Positions 19,338 through 29,644 of a DNA stretch of 64,000 nucleotides are shown here, piece by piece. How positions within the stretch are numbered: position 1 is the first letter of the stretch; every line of letters begins with the position of its first letter. Under the pieces are notes generated by a model that searched no databases, had not been told where the DNA came from, and worked only from the letters and a program-made list of their open reading frames with translations. A program made the position numbers and the translations under genes. Origin of the DNA: Bacteroidales bacterium (GTDB taxonomy: Bacteria; Bacteroidota; Bacteroidia; Bacteroidales; F082); contig JAFOBJ010000098.1 in assembly GCA_017381865.1 (NCBI GenBank), forward strand, positions 1-64,000, given 5' to 3'.

Positions 19338-20003
19338 TCATTTTTTCAAATTAGGGAATTTATTCAACAAGTTATCTTTTTCGTTGATATATAGGTCGTT
19401 ATATGGATTTCTCCTTATCAATTCATCTAAAGCCTTCAGAGCTTTTTGGGGTTTCTTTTCTTTAAATTTTTGAAATTCTTCTTTGAAATAACTATCATTT
19501 TTACAAGGATAACCTATTTCTTCATCATAATGTGTAATAAAACCTATAGCGTCTGTCTCAAGGCCTTCAATCGTAAAAACTATTGGTATTTCAAAATATT
19601 CATAGTCACTATTTTGACATTCGTTCCAATTATCTTTTGTCATCAGGAAGAATTTCTGCAGTTGTGAATTCAGATGATCGTTAAGAGGATTTATGATATT
19701 AAATTCACCGAGAGTTCCGTCACAATGCACAGTAAACATCATTATCGTTGTTCCAATCGTACAACTTTGTCGTGATATTTTGTTATAATCGACATGAACG
19801 AAAAAGTCGCGTTCAAAAGCGCCGCTTCCGCCTTTATATCTGTAGTCGAGCATCGTCTTGATGACTTTATTGTTTTGATGCAACATTTCAGACACTGACT
19901 CTGACACTGGCTCTGACTCTGACACTGACTGGCTCTGAGCAGTGAGCAGTGAGCAATGAGCGAGTGCTACAAATAACAATAATATGGCTTTGACTTTTGA
20001 CAT
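19338..20003 (-). CDS. exported protein with TonB-C-like segment
   Basis: 221 residues from ATG at 20003; the in-frame TTG upstream lies in a word repeat and is rejected. Signal peptide MSKVKAILLLFVALAHC onward, ending near LLTAQ. Residues about 25-40 (SQSVSESEPVSESVSE) are encoded by a GACTCTGACACT word repeat. The middle, with TIMMFTVHCDGTLGEFNI and then FFLMTKDNWN, resembles the C-terminal domain of TonB-like periplasmic proteins, and the end is helical and Lys-rich. No named function; periplasmic location is inferred. Confidence 0.6.
   Translation of the reverse strand: MSKVKAILLLFVALAHCSLLTAQSQSVSESEPVSESVSEMLHQNNKVIKTMLDYRYKGGSGAFERDFFVHVDYNKISRQSCTIGTTIMMFTVHCDGTLGEFNIINPLNDHLNSQLQKFFLMTKDNWNECQNSDYEYFEIPIVFTIEGLETDAIGFITHYDEEIGYPCKNDSYFKEEFQKFKEKKPQKALKALDELIRRNPYNDLYINEKDNLLNKFPNLKK
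19889..19962. repeat. word repeats inside a reading frame, GACTCTGACACTGG and GAGCAGTGAGCAATGAG types
   Basis: Two different word families lie side by side here, encoding the Ser/Glu/Val stretch and part of the signal-peptide end of the TonB-C-like protein. Confidence 0.75.
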
Positions 20004-20007
20004 TGAC

Positions 20008-20083
20008 TTTGAACTAAGGACCAAGGCTGTTGAACTAAGAACTTTTTAATGGTTCAATGGTCTTAGTTCAATAGCCTTAGTCA
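20008..20083. repeat. inverted word repeat, AAGGCTGTTGAACTAAGA type
   Basis: AAGGCTGTTGAACTAAGA is followed by its near reverse complement TCTTAGTTCAATAGCCTT, giving a long hairpin between two minus-strand genes. Confidence 0.75.
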
Positions 20084-20088
20084 AATCT

Positions 20089-21081
20089 TTATTCCTCATT
20101 AATACTATTCCAAATCAAGTCTTTCAGTTCTTTAATACCTTCGCCAGTAGCCGAACTTATAAAGATATGAGGGACTTTTTTAGGAAGATGTTTCTTGATA
20201 TCCTTTCTTTGTTGCTCATCAATAAGGTCGTTTTTGCTTATTGCCAAGATACGTTTTTTATCGAGTAGTTCTGGATTATATTTCTTCAATTCCTGAAGAA
20301 GTATGTCGTAAGTTCCTTTTACGTTTTCACTATCGGCTGCCACCATAAAGAGAAGGATGGAATTTCTTTCAATATGACGTAAAAACCTAAGTCCCAAGCC
20401 TTTACCTTCAGATGCGCCTTCTATAATACCAGGGATATCAGCCATAATGAATGATTTCATATCGTAATAAGGTACAATTCCTAGATTTGGCGTTAATGTT
20501 GTGAAAGGATAATCAGCGATTTCTGGTTTTGCAGCAGACACTACTGACAACAATGTCGACTTTCCTGCGTTAGGGAATCCCACGAGACCGACATCAGCGA
20601 GCAGTTTAAGTTCTATTACTATCCAGCCTTCTTCGCAAGGTTCGCCTGGTTGAGCGAATTTAGGAGCTTGCATCGTCGCTGATTTAAAGAAAGCATTTCC
20701 TTTGCCTCCGCGGCCACCTTTCTTCAAGACTATTTCTTGTTTATCTTCTGTTATTTCACCGAGAAGTTCTCTTGTTTCTGCGTCATAAGCCACAGTACCA
20801 AGAGGCACGTCAACGTATATATTTTTGCCATTAGCTCCAGTACGCAATGCATCACCGCCATGACCGCCGTCTTCAGCAAATAAATGTTTTGTATAACGCA
20901 GATGCAATAATGTCCACAACTGAGCATTGCCTCTCATGATAACATCGCCACCTTTACCACCATCACCACCATCTGGGCCTCCTTTAGGAACATATTTTGC
21001 ACGATGGAAGTGCAATGAACCACCTCCGCCATTTCCTGAACGGCAGAACACTTTTACATAATCGACGAAATTTGATGCCAT
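20089..21081 (-). CDS. obgE: GTPase Obg/CgtA
   Basis: 330 residues. The glycine-rich Obg fold covers residues 1 to about 157 (for example [19 protein letters not shown]), then a G domain with G1 GFPNAGKS at 168-175, the switch-II motif ADIPGI, and NKxD as SKND. It ends right after the G domain, so the extra C-terminal OCT domain of some Obg proteins is absent. Obg binds the large ribosomal subunit and acts in its assembly and in stress responses. The gene follows PBP1A on the same strand with repeats between, so it may have its own promoter. Confidence 0.95.
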   Translation of the reverse strand: MASNFVDYVKVFCRSGNGGGGSLHFHRAKYVPKGGPDGGDGGKGGDVIMRGNAQLWTLLHLRYTKHLFAEDGGHGGDALRTGANGKNIYVDVPLGTVAYDAETRELLGEITEDKQEIVLKKGGRGGKGNAFFKSATMQAPKFAQPGEPCEEGWIVIELKLLADVGLVGFPNAGKSTLLSVVSAAKPEIADYPFTTLTPNLGIVPYYDMKSFIMADIPGIIEGASEGKGLGLRFLRHIERNSILLFMVAADSENVKGTYDILLQELKKYNPELLDKKRILAISKNDLIDEQQRKDIKKHLPKKVPHIFISSATGEGIKELKDLIWNSINEE

Positions 21082-21168
21082 AAACTTTATTTTTTAGATT
21101 TGAAAAATCTATTATTTATTACCTCCAAAAACATTATTTGTTACGCCAACACCCTCCCTCAATTCCTC

Positions 21169-21227
21169 AGACGACACAGGGTGACGTCTCTACAAATCTT
21201 TAGACGCCACAGGGGTGACGTCTCTAC
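21169..21227. repeat. two copies of the AGACG...GACGTCTCTAC palindrome
   Basis: Copies at 21169-21193 and 21202-21227, each reading AGACGNCACAGGGGTGACG plus TCTCTAC with small differences. They form short hairpins between pbp1A and obg. Confidence 0.8.
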
Positions 21228-21238
21228 TATTCTTTATC

Positions 21239-23542
21239 CTAAAATTCCTCTTCTTCAGCAACGACTTGATTTTTCTGACTTTGTTCTTGTTCGTACAACT
21301 CACAGTCGAATTCGAGAGCCACATCACTAAGTGGTTTTTGGAAGTCGCCTTTGCTAATATTCAAGGTACTATCGGCATAGACTTTCTGCATATACAAAGC
21401 CCATACAGGAAGAGCCATATTTGAGCCTTGGCCGAGTCCTATTGTGCGGAAGTGTACCGCTCTATCCTCTGCACCTGTCCAAACACCAGTAGTGAGGTCT
21501 GGAGTGATACCCATAAACCAGCCATCGCTTTGATTTTGAGTTGTTCCAGTCTTACCAGCGATAGGATTTCTAAGTCCGTATTTATATTTCAGACGCACGC
21601 CAGTTCCGCTTTGTACAACACCTTTCATCAGTTCTATCATTTTATAAGCAGTAACTTGGTCCATCGCTTCTACTTCTTCTGTTTCAAAATATTCTATCAC
21701 ATTACCGTTTTTATCTTCAATTTTTGTAATGAAAATAGGTTTTACATAAACGCCTTGATTTGCGAATGTATTTAATGCGCCAACCATTTCATACAAAGAT
21801 ATGTCACACACGCCCAGACATATAGAAGGCACGGCTGGGATATCTGAAGTGACGCCCATTCTACGAGCCATTTCTATAACAGCTTCCGGACCAAAGCGTT
21901 TCATAAGGTATGTAGAAATTCTGTTGTTAGAATGTGCCAAAGCCCATTTCAATGTAACTTCTTCACCGAACATACTCTTACCGGCATCTCTTGGTTCCCA
22001 GAATTTTCCGTCTGGCATTTCGATGCTATAGCTAATATTTGGAACTGTGGTACAAGGAGTGTACTCACCTTCTTGCATTGCGAGAGTGTAAAGGAAAGGC
22101 TTGAATGTAGAACCGACTTGGCGGCGAGCCTGCGTCACATGGTCATATTTGAAGAATCTATAGTCGATGCCGCCAACATACGCCTTCACATGTCCTGTGT
22201 GAGATTCAACAGACATCAAAGATGATTGCAAGAATGACTTATAGTAACGCATTGAATCCATCGGTGTCAAGAGTGTATCGATAGGACCATTCCAAGAAAA
22301 CACCGTCATTTTCGCTGGAGTATTGAAATTTTTCTTGATAGAATCCATGCTAACGCCAGCGTTTCTCAACTTACGATAACGTTCTGAGCGTTTCATCGAC
22401 AACTCCATAAGACTTTCTATTTCTTCCTCTTCTAAAGAAAATGGGGCATTAGTATATCCTTTCCAATGTCTGTTAAATGCAGGTTGTAAATCTAATGCAA
22501 GATGTTCTCTAACAGCTTCTTCTGCATATTTTTGCATTCTTGAGTCTATGGTTGTGTATATCTTCAAGCCATCTTTATAGATGTTATAATTTGAGCCATC
22601 AGGTTTTGTATGAGTCTTAGCCCATTCGTGAAGTGTTTGTCTGAGATATTCTCTGAGATATGTTGCTTGTCCTGCATTATGATCCAAAACACCAAATTTC
22701 GACATATCGATAGGAATCTGTGAGATAGAGTCACATTCTTCTGGAGTTATGAATCCATAAGTAGCCATCTGACTGATTACCAAATTTCTACGTTGCAAAG
22801 CTCTCTCTGGATTTCTTATAGGACTGAAACGAGAAGGTGCATTAACGACACCTGCCATAAGAGCTGCTTGTTCTATATTCAAGTCTTTTGGTTCCAAATT
22901 AAAGAACGTCTCAGAAGCTTTTTTAATACCATAAGCATTATGTCCGAAGAAAACTGTATTTAGATACATTGCTATGATTTCATCTTTGGAATAATTGTAT
23001 TCCAGTTTTGTCGCTGTCACCCATTCCTGAAACTTACGAATCACGAGTTGAGGTGCGCTAAGGTTTTCTCCTCGAGGGAAGAGATTCTTTGCCAATTGCT
23101 GTGTCAAAGTACTACCACCGCCTTTGCTATTTCCTGTTGCCAATCCAGATATTACACGCAACAAAGCTCTTTGGTCGATGCCTGAATGCTCATAAAATCT
23201 GATATCTTCGATAGCAAGCAATGCTTCTACAAGATGAGGTGACAACTCGCTATAACTTACGTTAGATCTGTTTTCTATGTAATATGTGCCAAGCACTTTG
23301 CCGTCAGCAGAAATAATTTCTGTAGCAAGATTCGTTGATGGATTTTCAAGTTCTTCGAAAGTCGGCATATCGCCAAACCATTCATTACTAATGCCATAAA
23401 ACAAGACAAAAATACTTGTCACGCCTATAACGAACATGGACCAAAGCACTACCAAATACCAACGAAAGCCCTGTTTTTTATCAGTATCTTTCTTCTTATT
23501 TTTCTTTTTATTGTTTGTTTCTTTTTTTTCTAAATCAATCAT
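21239..23542 (-). CDS. class A penicillin-binding protein 1A
   Basis: 767 residues. One membrane segment near 27-50 after a very Lys-rich cytoplasmic tail, a GT51 transglycosylase domain (EDIRFYEHSGID with the catalytic Glu, GGSTLTQQLAKN), then a transpeptidase domain with the active serine in GSTFKPF (about residue 476), an SNN-type motif in ALAHSNNRIS, and KTGTT (about 663). It polymerises and cross-links peptidoglycan. It starts 94 bases after gldH, in the same direction as ricT-gldH, so the three probably form an operon. The Glu-rich tail EEEEF is unremarkable. Confidence 0.94.
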   Translation of the reverse strand: MIDLEKKETNNKKKNKKKDTDKKQGFRWYLVVLWSMFVIGVTSIFVLFYGISNEWFGDMPTFEELENPSTNLATEIISADGKVLGTYYIENRSNVSYSELSPHLVEALLAIEDIRFYEHSGIDQRALLRVISGLATGNSKGGGSTLTQQLAKNLFPRGENLSAPQLVIRKFQEWVTATKLEYNYSKDEIIAMYLNTVFFGHNAYGIKKASETFFNLEPKDLNIEQAALMAGVVNAPSRFSPIRNPERALQRRNLVISQMATYGFITPEECDSISQIPIDMSKFGVLDHNAGQATYLREYLRQTLHEWAKTHTKPDGSNYNIYKDGLKIYTTIDSRMQKYAEEAVREHLALDLQPAFNRHWKGYTNAPFSLEEEEIESLMELSMKRSERYRKLRNAGVSMDSIKKNFNTPAKMTVFSWNGPIDTLLTPMDSMRYYKSFLQSSLMSVESHTGHVKAYVGGIDYRFFKYDHVTQARRQVGSTFKPFLYTLAMQEGEYTPCTTVPNISYSIEMPDGKFWEPRDAGKSMFGEEVTLKWALAHSNNRISTYLMKRFGPEAVIEMARRMGVTSDIPAVPSICLGVCDISLYEMVGALNTFANQGVYVKPIFITKIEDKNGNVIEYFETEEVEAMDQVTAYKMIELMKGVVQSGTGVRLKYKYGLRNPIAGKTGTTQNQSDGWFMGITPDLTTGVWTGAEDRAVHFRTIGLGQGSNMALPVWALYMQKVYADSTLNISKGDFQKPLSDVALEFDCELYEQEQSQKNQVVAEEEEF

Positions 23543-23636
23543 ATTTTTAATTTTTGGATTTCAAGATTTAAGAATATCAAGAACTCAAATTAATTTTTCA
23601 AGTAACATATTTGCTACAAAATCTTTCGCACAATTA

Positions 23637-24119
23637 TTAATTGGCAATTGGCAATTTTTCAAAACATACACCAACATCTGTCACGCCTTCGAGAACTGGC
23701 TCTCTCATAGCCTGTTCTATTTCAAAATGATAGTTTCCTTTCAATGGAAAATATAAATTATTGTTTAACAATATTTTATTATTTCTCATACTACCGCTAC
23801 CATCTCCGACCCAACGGCCATCTGGATAAGCCAACACCAACTCTATGGTATCGTGTGTCTGATTTCCGTTAGGGAATGTTGTATGCAAGAACATATAGAA
23901 ATTACTATATTTATAATTCTCCAAATGTCTGATATTCAAATAGAAGTTGTATGCTGACAAAGTATCTTCTATATTAACATCGAAATAAGGAAAATCTTGA
24001 TTATTCCACGATGCATTTGGTATAACCATACATTCGTCGAAGATAACATTTTTATTACCACACGATGATAACATCGTAATAATCAACAATATAAAACTTA
24101 TTTTTTTAAGATATTTCAT
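23637..24119 (-). CDS. gldH: gliding motility lipoprotein GldH
   Basis: 160 residues from ATG 24119; a GTG just before it is in frame but adds only one residue. Lipoprotein signal MKYLKKISFILLIITMLSSC. The GldH pattern is seen in NASWNNQDFPYFDVNIEDT and in the segment with YSNFYMFLHTTFPNG and AYPDGRWVGDGSGS. GldH is an envelope lipoprotein required for gliding in flavobacteria and widely kept beside T9SS. Its start lies 2 bases from the stop of ricT, a pairing common in Bacteroidales. Confidence 0.9.
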   Translation of the reverse strand: MKYLKKISFILLIITMLSSCGNKNVIFDECMVIPNASWNNQDFPYFDVNIEDTLSAYNFYLNIRHLENYKYSNFYMFLHTTFPNGNQTHDTIELVLAYPDGRWVGDGSGSMRNNKILLNNNLYFPLKGNYHFEIEQAMREPVLEGVTDVGVCFEKLPIAN

Positions 24120-24121
24120 CA

Positions 24122-25579
24122 CTATTCAAGTTTGCTCAAATCAACATTTTGACCTTCTTCGCCGTATTCAGTATTACGTTGTTCTTTGATAAATGCGTAA
24201 TCTTCTAGTTGTTCTGGCATCTTACCTTTATTGTTCATATCAATAATTTCCTTGACTTTTTCTGCAGGTATCGCCATCATATTATTTCTGTCAAACACAT
24301 AAGAATACCACATCAAGCCTTTAAATACATCAGTTTTACTATATGAAGCATCGCCTTTCTTTGTTCTAAGCACGATATGGCTGTCAGGGAACGACTTCAA
24401 AGCATCGACATATGTATCATATTCATAATTCAAGCAACATTTAAGCTTACCACATTGACCAGCAAGTTTTTGTGGGTTTGGTGAAAGTTGCTGTATTCTA
24501 GCGACATTTGTTGTAACTGATTGGAAATTAGTTATCCAAGAGCTACAACACAACTCGCGTCCGCATGAACCTATGCCACCAAGTTTTGCTGATTCCTGAC
24601 GGAAACCAATCTGACGCATCTCGACTCTGATATGAAATTCTTCTGCCAATTTTTTGATAAGCTCTCTAAAGTCGACACGGCCGTCAGCTGTGTAATAAAA
24701 TATAGCTTTAGTTTTATCACCTTGATATTCAATATCATTAAGTTTCATATCAAGTTTAAGGTTCAATGCGATTTCGCGGCTGCGATACAATGTGCGTTCT
24801 TCTAATCTTGTCGATTCTAAGAATTTCTCAACGTCTGCAATGCGAGCTCTACGATATATCTTTTTTAACTCACTTGCTGGACAAGTGCTGCCTTTACGTT
24901 TTCTTTGCTTATCCACCAGCGCTCCCACCATTGTCACAATTCCGATATCATGTCCAATGGCTGTCTCCACTGCAACAAGTTCTCCTTCAATAAGTTCCAA
25001 TTCAGACGGATAACTATAGAAATCTTTTCTGTCATTTTTAAAACGGACTTCAGCAATCAACAATTCTCCTTGACTTGGTACTTCTTGATAATCTTTCAGC
25101 CAATTGAAACTATCCAGTTTACATTGATTATGGCGCAAAACATTACTACCAACACTATATTCCTCCGTCTTGATACGACAACCTCTATGAAAATCTGGAG
25201 TTAATTCTTTCTTCATACTATCATGAAGAGGCCAATCTATCTTGACAAAATAATCGTCATTATCATCTGGCTTGTTGAAATCTTCTTTCTCGTCTTCAAT
25301 ATCTTTGACAACTTTCTTAGACGATACAACAACATCTTCAGAACCTTCTTGCAACTCCGTATTATCTACGACTTCATTGCTTTCAATATTAGCATTAAGA
25401 TTTTCAGTTATCTCATCGATAACATTATCAACGATTTCTGTTTCTAAAACTTCGTTATCTTCTTGAAGCTTAGTTTCTTCTTTTTGTTTTTGGTTCTTAT
25501 TATTATGCCACTTTTTATGAGGATTAAATTTCTTTTTAAAACCTTGTTTGTTATTATTTTTATTATTGTTTTCGTTCAT
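24122..25579 (-). CDS. ricT: RicT/YaaT, PSP1 domain protein
   Basis: 485 residues. The first 100 or so are low-complexity, Asn/Lys- then Glu-rich, and poorly conserved. The PSP1 domain follows, with the two Cys-rich motifs GSCGRELCCSSWITNFQ and GQCGKLKCCLNYEYDTY that in Bacillus RicT take part in binding iron-sulfur clusters in the RicAFT (Y-complex), which steers RNA cleavage by RNase Y. RicA and RicF are not visible here, so the activity may differ. First gene of the likely ricT-gldH-pbp1A operon, with a promoter at 25616-25623. Confidence 0.9.
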   Translation of the reverse strand: MNENNNKNNNKQGFKKKFNPHKKWHNNKNQKQKEETKLQEDNEVLETEIVDNVIDEITENLNANIESNEVVDNTELQEGSEDVVVSSKKVVKDIEDEKEDFNKPDDNDDYFVKIDWPLHDSMKKELTPDFHRGCRIKTEEYSVGSNVLRHNQCKLDSFNWLKDYQEVPSQGELLIAEVRFKNDRKDFYSYPSELELIEGELVAVETAIGHDIGIVTMVGALVDKQRKRKGSTCPASELKKIYRRARIADVEKFLESTRLEERTLYRSREIALNLKLDMKLNDIEYQGDKTKAIFYYTADGRVDFRELIKKLAEEFHIRVEMRQIGFRQESAKLGGIGSCGRELCCSSWITNFQSVTTNVARIQQLSPNPQKLAGQCGKLKCCLNYEYDTYVDALKSFPDSHIVLRTKKGDASYSKTDVFKGLMWYSYVFDRNNMMAIPAEKVKEIIDMNNKGKMPEQLEDYAFIKEQRNTEYGEEGQNVDLSKLE

Positions 25580-25615
25580 AAAATATTAGATATATATTGT
25601 GTTTATTGCAATCTG

Positions 25616-25623
25616 CAAATATA
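25616..25623 (-). promoter_or_regulatory. promoter -7 box for the ricT operon
   Basis: CAAATATA on the plus strand reads TATATTTG on the minus strand, 37 bases before the ricT ATG. Confidence 0.6.
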
Positions 25624-25670
25624 ATAAAAAGACAGCAGACTACCGACTACAGACTTCGGTTTTTTTAGAT

Positions 25671-27362
25671 TTATTTCTTAATGAAATGTTTAACTATATC
25701 TCCCTCGTCAGTTTTTAATTTAATAAAATAAATTCCGCTTTTTAAGCTAGCAACATCCATTGACAAAATCTGTTGTCCACTATCAATTGTCTGTTGACAA
25801 ACAACAACACCATCAACAGAATAGACACTGATTTCTTCAACGATTTCATTCATTTCAACGAAAAGAATATCATTTACAGGATTAGGGAACATTCTGACAT
25901 TTGCGATATCATTTTCGAATATATTTTCTTCGCCTTCGATAGTAAAGCTATGTGGTTCTAATTTACCGAACATAGGTTGCTGACGATTACGACCAGATTC
26001 ATCTGCAGCAAAAACATAATAATTAACTTTCGATCCTTTCTTATAGCCTTTGATATAAGCGACATATTCATCGGCATTTTCCGTAGGTTGCATTTTTACT
26101 GATTGATAATCAGCATTATCTATACTATAATACACAAGAATAGAATCCTGTTTCAGTTCAGCTCCGCTATAAGCTATAACCTTACTTGTCACTGCCATTG
26201 AATCCTGCCATTCATACTCGCCAAACAACACATCACGATGATCGATATAAAGCATATCGAAGTCCATCACACCTCGCGTTCTGCAATGCAATGCGTCGGT
26301 GTTAAGCCAGCCATTAAAAGCATTTTTATTTTCAATACCAATCACCTCATAACCAGGCATAGCTTCTCTATAAACAGCGAGAGCTTTTTCGTTAAAAGTA
26401 GAATACGCTCCCATAGGAACAAGAACTTTTTTATTAAGAATCAAGCTGTTAGTATAAGGAGAAATAATTCCGTTACCTGGGATATCTATACGATAAATTT
26501 TATAAGGATAACCCCAGCTACAATTTGTCGTAGCGAAATAATCTGCGACTTCTTCATAATATTCATAGCGAGGATTTAACTTTGGAACACGAGCGAGCAC
26601 TATTTTATCAGGAGCGAGAAATTTTCCCCAGCAGTCGACGTGAGCAATATAATCGCCTTGCGGGTCAATGGTAACATGATAAGGATCAATGCCAAGATAA
26701 GCCTTCATCCTTTCATAAACCTGGTCTTCTGTTATTCCATTCGCAACGCTCTCTGTAATAACAATATCATCAGACACACCAACGCCAAAACCATCTTGCA
26801 TCATATTTCCTCCAGTATGAACCACATTCATTCCATACATCGGAATGTCCCAATATTTTGCAAAACTACCAGGGAGATTATCATCATTAGGACGAGGACG
26901 ATTGTATTTATTATCCACGATAGCAGGTTCTTTGCCGTCAAAAATATACCAAGGACCGAAGTCACGAATCCAATAAGAGTCCGTCTTTGCATTCAAAAAT
27001 TCCACATTATCCATATTAACGCCAGCCGAAATAAAATCAGTCTCTGCAAAAAACTGATTATTACTTGACACAACGGTGATAACCTTGCAATCTTCTGCCA
27101 TTTCCCTCACAAGTTCCAAAGGAATTCCGAGAGGATAAACAATCATGACGGCCTGCATTGGCTCATATTCCGCAGGAAAACGCACCTCTCCAGACGGAGG
27201 CGCAGTCTCTTCAAAACCTCTATTCGTGACCGTCATATACATCTCCTCTTCAGAGAGATATTTCATATTCCTCCATTCCGGCAAATCATTTTCCTGAGAT
27301 TGAACTTTAAAAGCCATCAAAAACAAACATAACAATAAAACCAGCGTACTATTTTTCTTCAT
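25671..27362 (-). CDS. peptidylarginine/agmatine deiminase family protein with T9SS sorting domain (PPAD-like)
   Basis: 563 residues laid out like Porphyromonas gingivalis PPAD: signal peptide to about residue 22, PAD_porph catalytic domain about 40-375, an Ig-like domain about 380-475, and a T9SS type-A sorting domain from about 490 ([13 protein letters not shown] to the final FIKK). Catalytic residues can be placed: Asp134 in YWIRDFGPW, His241 and Asp243 in DYIAHVDCW, and Cys360 in DALHCRT. Arg155 and Arg157 (NRPRP) sit where PPAD has the arginines that hold the C-terminal carboxylate of its peptide substrate. It probably converts peptidyl-arginine to citrulline with ammonia release at the cell surface. 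An agmatine-deiminase-like activity is the alternative. Confidence 0.88.
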   Translation of the reverse strand: MKKNSTLVLLLCLFLMAFKVQSQENDLPEWRNMKYLSEEEMYMTVTNRGFEETAPPSGEVRFPAEYEPMQAVMIVYPLGIPLELVREMAEDCKVITVVSSNNQFFAETDFISAGVNMDNVEFLNAKTDSYWIRDFGPWYIFDGKEPAIVDNKYNRPRPNDDNLPGSFAKYWDIPMYGMNVVHTGGNMMQDGFGVGVSDDIVITESVANGITEDQVYERMKAYLGIDPYHVTIDPQGDYIAHVDCWGKFLAPDKIVLARVPKLNPRYEYYEEVADYFATTNCSWGYPYKIYRIDIPGNGIISPYTNSLILNKKVLVPMGAYSTFNEKALAVYREAMPGYEVIGIENKNAFNGWLNTDALHCRTRGVMDFDMLYIDHRDVLFGEYEWQDSMAVTSKVIAYSGAELKQDSILVYYSIDNADYQSVKMQPTENADEYVAYIKGYKKGSKVNYYVFAADESGRNRQQPMFGKLEPHSFTIEGEENIFENDIANVRMFPNPVNDILFVEMNEIVEEISVYSVDGVVVCQQTIDSGQQILSMDVASLKSGIYFIKLKTDEGDIVKHFIKK

Positions 27363-27383
27363 TTTTATCGATTTTTATTTTTA

Positions 27384-27391
27384 CAAAAGTA
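27384..27391 (-). promoter_or_regulatory. promoter -7 box for the deiminase gene
   Basis: CAAAAGTA on the plus strand reads TACTTTTG on the minus strand, 22 bases before the ATG and back to back with the promoter of the transglycosylase gene. Confidence 0.6.
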
Positions 27392-27413
27392 AGATTTTTT
27401 CCCATTATTACGT

Positions 27414-27421
27414 TATCTTTG
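27414..27421 (+). promoter_or_regulatory. promoter -7 box for the LysM transglycosylase gene
   Basis: TATCTTTG is a full match, 37 bases before ATG 27458. Two divergent -7 boxes lie about 22 bases apart. Confidence 0.6.
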
Positions 27422-27457
27422 CACAATATAATAATACATAATTTTTATTTACAAAAA

Positions 27458-29566
27458 ATGAAAAAAGCGAAGCAGAAACTTTTATTATTATCATCACTAT
27501 TTGTTTTATTATCAATGACTTCTTGTAAAGTTATAGAAAAATACAGTTCTGTAATTTTTAAGAAAAATTATGAAAAGTCCACAGAAGAAACCATCACTCC
27601 TCTGGACACAGTGACAGCGGGTGACAACAATCTTAATTTTTATTATGAAAACACGGACGCTGCAATCGACACTTTCGCTTATGAAGATGAATTCTACAAC
27701 GAAAACGACTATATAATTAAGGAAGAAAATCTCATCGACAACACTCTTGATGACGAAGTTATCGACAGCATTGAGATGGCATTACAAGAGCGCATCGACA
27801 AGGAAAATTCAGGCGAAGCAATCGTTGAAGAATCAGATGAAATGATGGGAATGATAGAAAACATTGCCAATATTCCATATTTTGAGCAAAATAAATTAGA
27901 GTCGAGTTCCAAATCGGAAAACATTTATAATTATCCAGAAAATTACATTCCAAGTTTCCCTGACAGCGTTTATGCCGAACGCATCGCCAAACTGAGAGAA
28001 CAGACCACTATCGAATTGGTTTACAACAGCCATGTCAAGAGTTTCATTGATGTTTATGCTGTAAGAAAACGCGATCACACTTGTAGAATCTTAGGTCTCG
28101 CTGACATTTATTTTCCTATGTTTGAGCAGGCTTTGGACAAATACAATATCCCTTTAGAAATCAAATATTTAGCCGTCGTTGAATCTGCTTTAAATCCACG
28201 CGCAGGCTCTCATGCTGGAGCAAAAGGACTTTGGCAGTTCATGTATGCGACAGGCAAGACATACAAACTCAATGTCACATCTTTAGTCGACGACCGCATG
28301 GATCCAGTCAAGGCAACAGAAGCCGCTTGTCAGCATCTCTTAGACCTTTACAATAAATACGACGACTGGTTTTTGGCATTAGCAGCTTACAACTCAGGCG
28401 GCGGCAATGTCAACAAGGCGATACGTCGTGCAGGCGGATTGAAAAACTATTGGGCAGTGTGGCCTTTCCTTCCTAAAGAAACTCGCGGTTATGTGCCAGC
28501 ATTCATCGCTGTCAATTATGTGATGAACTACTCGCAAGAACACAACCTCTACCCTACCGACCCAGGCATCATTGCAGACGGCGTCGACAGCGTGACAGTA
28601 CACGAACCGCTACATTTCGACCAACTTCATGAAATGCTCAACATCCCAATGGAGGACATAAAGTTCTTCAATCCTCAATACAAAGCAAGCATTATTCCTG
28701 CTAACGCAAAGACACCTATGTCGTTACGACTCCCTGAGATATACATCGACAGCTTCATTGTTCATGAAAAAGAACTTTATAATTTCAAAACAAAGAAAGG
28801 CATCGACAGAGCCAAACTTGAAGAAGAAATGAAAAAAGTGAGCGACAGAAGCGTTCATATCGTAAAGAGCGGCGAAAGCCTCGGAAGCATCGCAAACAAA
28901 TATCGCATCAGCGTTAACCAATTGAAAACGTGGAATAAACTAAAAAATACAACCATTTATCCTGGACAAAAACTCATCGTTTACAGTTCAGGAGCGCCTA
29001 TGGCTCAAGTGGGCAATTCACAACCGGTTGAACGCTCAACAGAACAAAAAATACACACCGTAAAATCAGGAGAAAACCTCAGCATCATAGCTAAAAAATA
29101 TAAATGCACCATCACTGAACTTAAAACATGGAACAACTTGAAATCCACTAATTTAAGTGTAGGACAAAAACTAAAAGTATATCCTCCTGCAAAGCAGACA
29201 CAAACACAGACGCAGACGCAGACTACAACAAGTGGCGGATATGTCATTTACACAGTAAAATCTGGCGATAATCTCTGGGACATCGCCAAGAAATTTGACG
29301 GCGTCAGCGCAGAACAAATCAGAACGCTCAACAATCTCGACAAAAACGCAATGCTTAAAGTTGGACAAAAACTTAAAATCAAAGCAAGTTCATCTTCAAG
29401 CAGTTCGTCAAACGAAGGAAAAATTATTCACACCATAAAATCTGGCGACAACCTTTGGGACATCTCCAAAAAATATGGCGTAAGCGTTGAACAGATTAAA
29501 AAACTTAATGGTTTAAACGACAAGTCTGTTTTAAAAATAGGACAGAAGTTAATAATTAAGAATTAA
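27458..29566 (+). CDS. MltD-like lytic transglycosylase lipoprotein with four LysM domains
   Basis: About 702 residues from ATG 27458; an ATG 13 codons earlier overlaps the promoter region and is rejected. Lipoprotein signal ending LLSMTSC, an acidic stretch of about 150 residues, a GH23 (SLT) domain with the catalytic Glu in [11 protein letters not shown] and the motif [14 protein letters not shown], then four LysM repeats, each starting V/I-K-S-G-E/D-N/S-L (near 28857, 29056, 29250 and 29430). It cleaves peptidoglycan glycan strands. A Thr/Gln linker ([11 protein letters not shown]) between LysM 2 and 3 is encoded by a CAGACACA-like repeat. Four LysM domains is at the high end for this family. 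Confidence 0.92.
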   Translation: MKKAKQKLLLLSSLFVLLSMTSCKVIEKYSSVIFKKNYEKSTEETITPLDTVTAGDNNLNFYYENTDAAIDTFAYEDEFYNENDYIIKEENLIDNTLDDEVIDSIEMALQERIDKENSGEAIVEESDEMMGMIENIANIPYFEQNKLESSSKSENIYNYPENYIPSFPDSVYAERIAKLREQTTIELVYNSHVKSFIDVYAVRKRDHTCRILGLADIYFPMFEQALDKYNIPLEIKYLAVVESALNPRAGSHAGAKGLWQFMYATGKTYKLNVTSLVDDRMDPVKATEAACQHLLDLYNKYDDWFLALAAYNSGGGNVNKAIRRAGGLKNYWAVWPFLPKETRGYVPAFIAVNYVMNYSQEHNLYPTDPGIIADGVDSVTVHEPLHFDQLHEMLNIPMEDIKFFNPQYKASIIPANAKTPMSLRLPEIYIDSFIVHEKELYNFKTKKGIDRAKLEEEMKKVSDRSVHIVKSGESLGSIANKYRISVNQLKTWNKLKNTTIYPGQKLIVYSSGAPMAQVGNSQPVERSTEQKIHTVKSGENLSIIAKKYKCTITELKTWNNLKSTNLSVGQKLKVYPPAKQTQTQTQTQTTTSGGYVIYTVKSGDNLWDIAKKFDGVSAEQIRTLNNLDKNAMLKVGQKLKIKASSSSSSSSNEGKIIHTIKSGDNLWDISKKYGVSVEQIKKLNGLNDKSVLKIGQKLIIKN

Positions 29567-29570
29567 AATT

Positions 29571-29610
29571 GTAGAGACGTATCACAATTCGCAGAACTTG
29601 ATGCGTCTCG
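29571..29610. repeat. GTAGAGACGTATCA...TGATGCGTCTC palindrome
   Basis: An imperfect 11-base stem right after the transglycosylase gene; a member of the GAGACG/CGTCTC hairpin family found about ten times in this window. It could serve as a terminator. Confidence 0.75.
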
Positions 29611-29644
29611 TAAAATTAAGAATATTAATGATAAATAATATATT

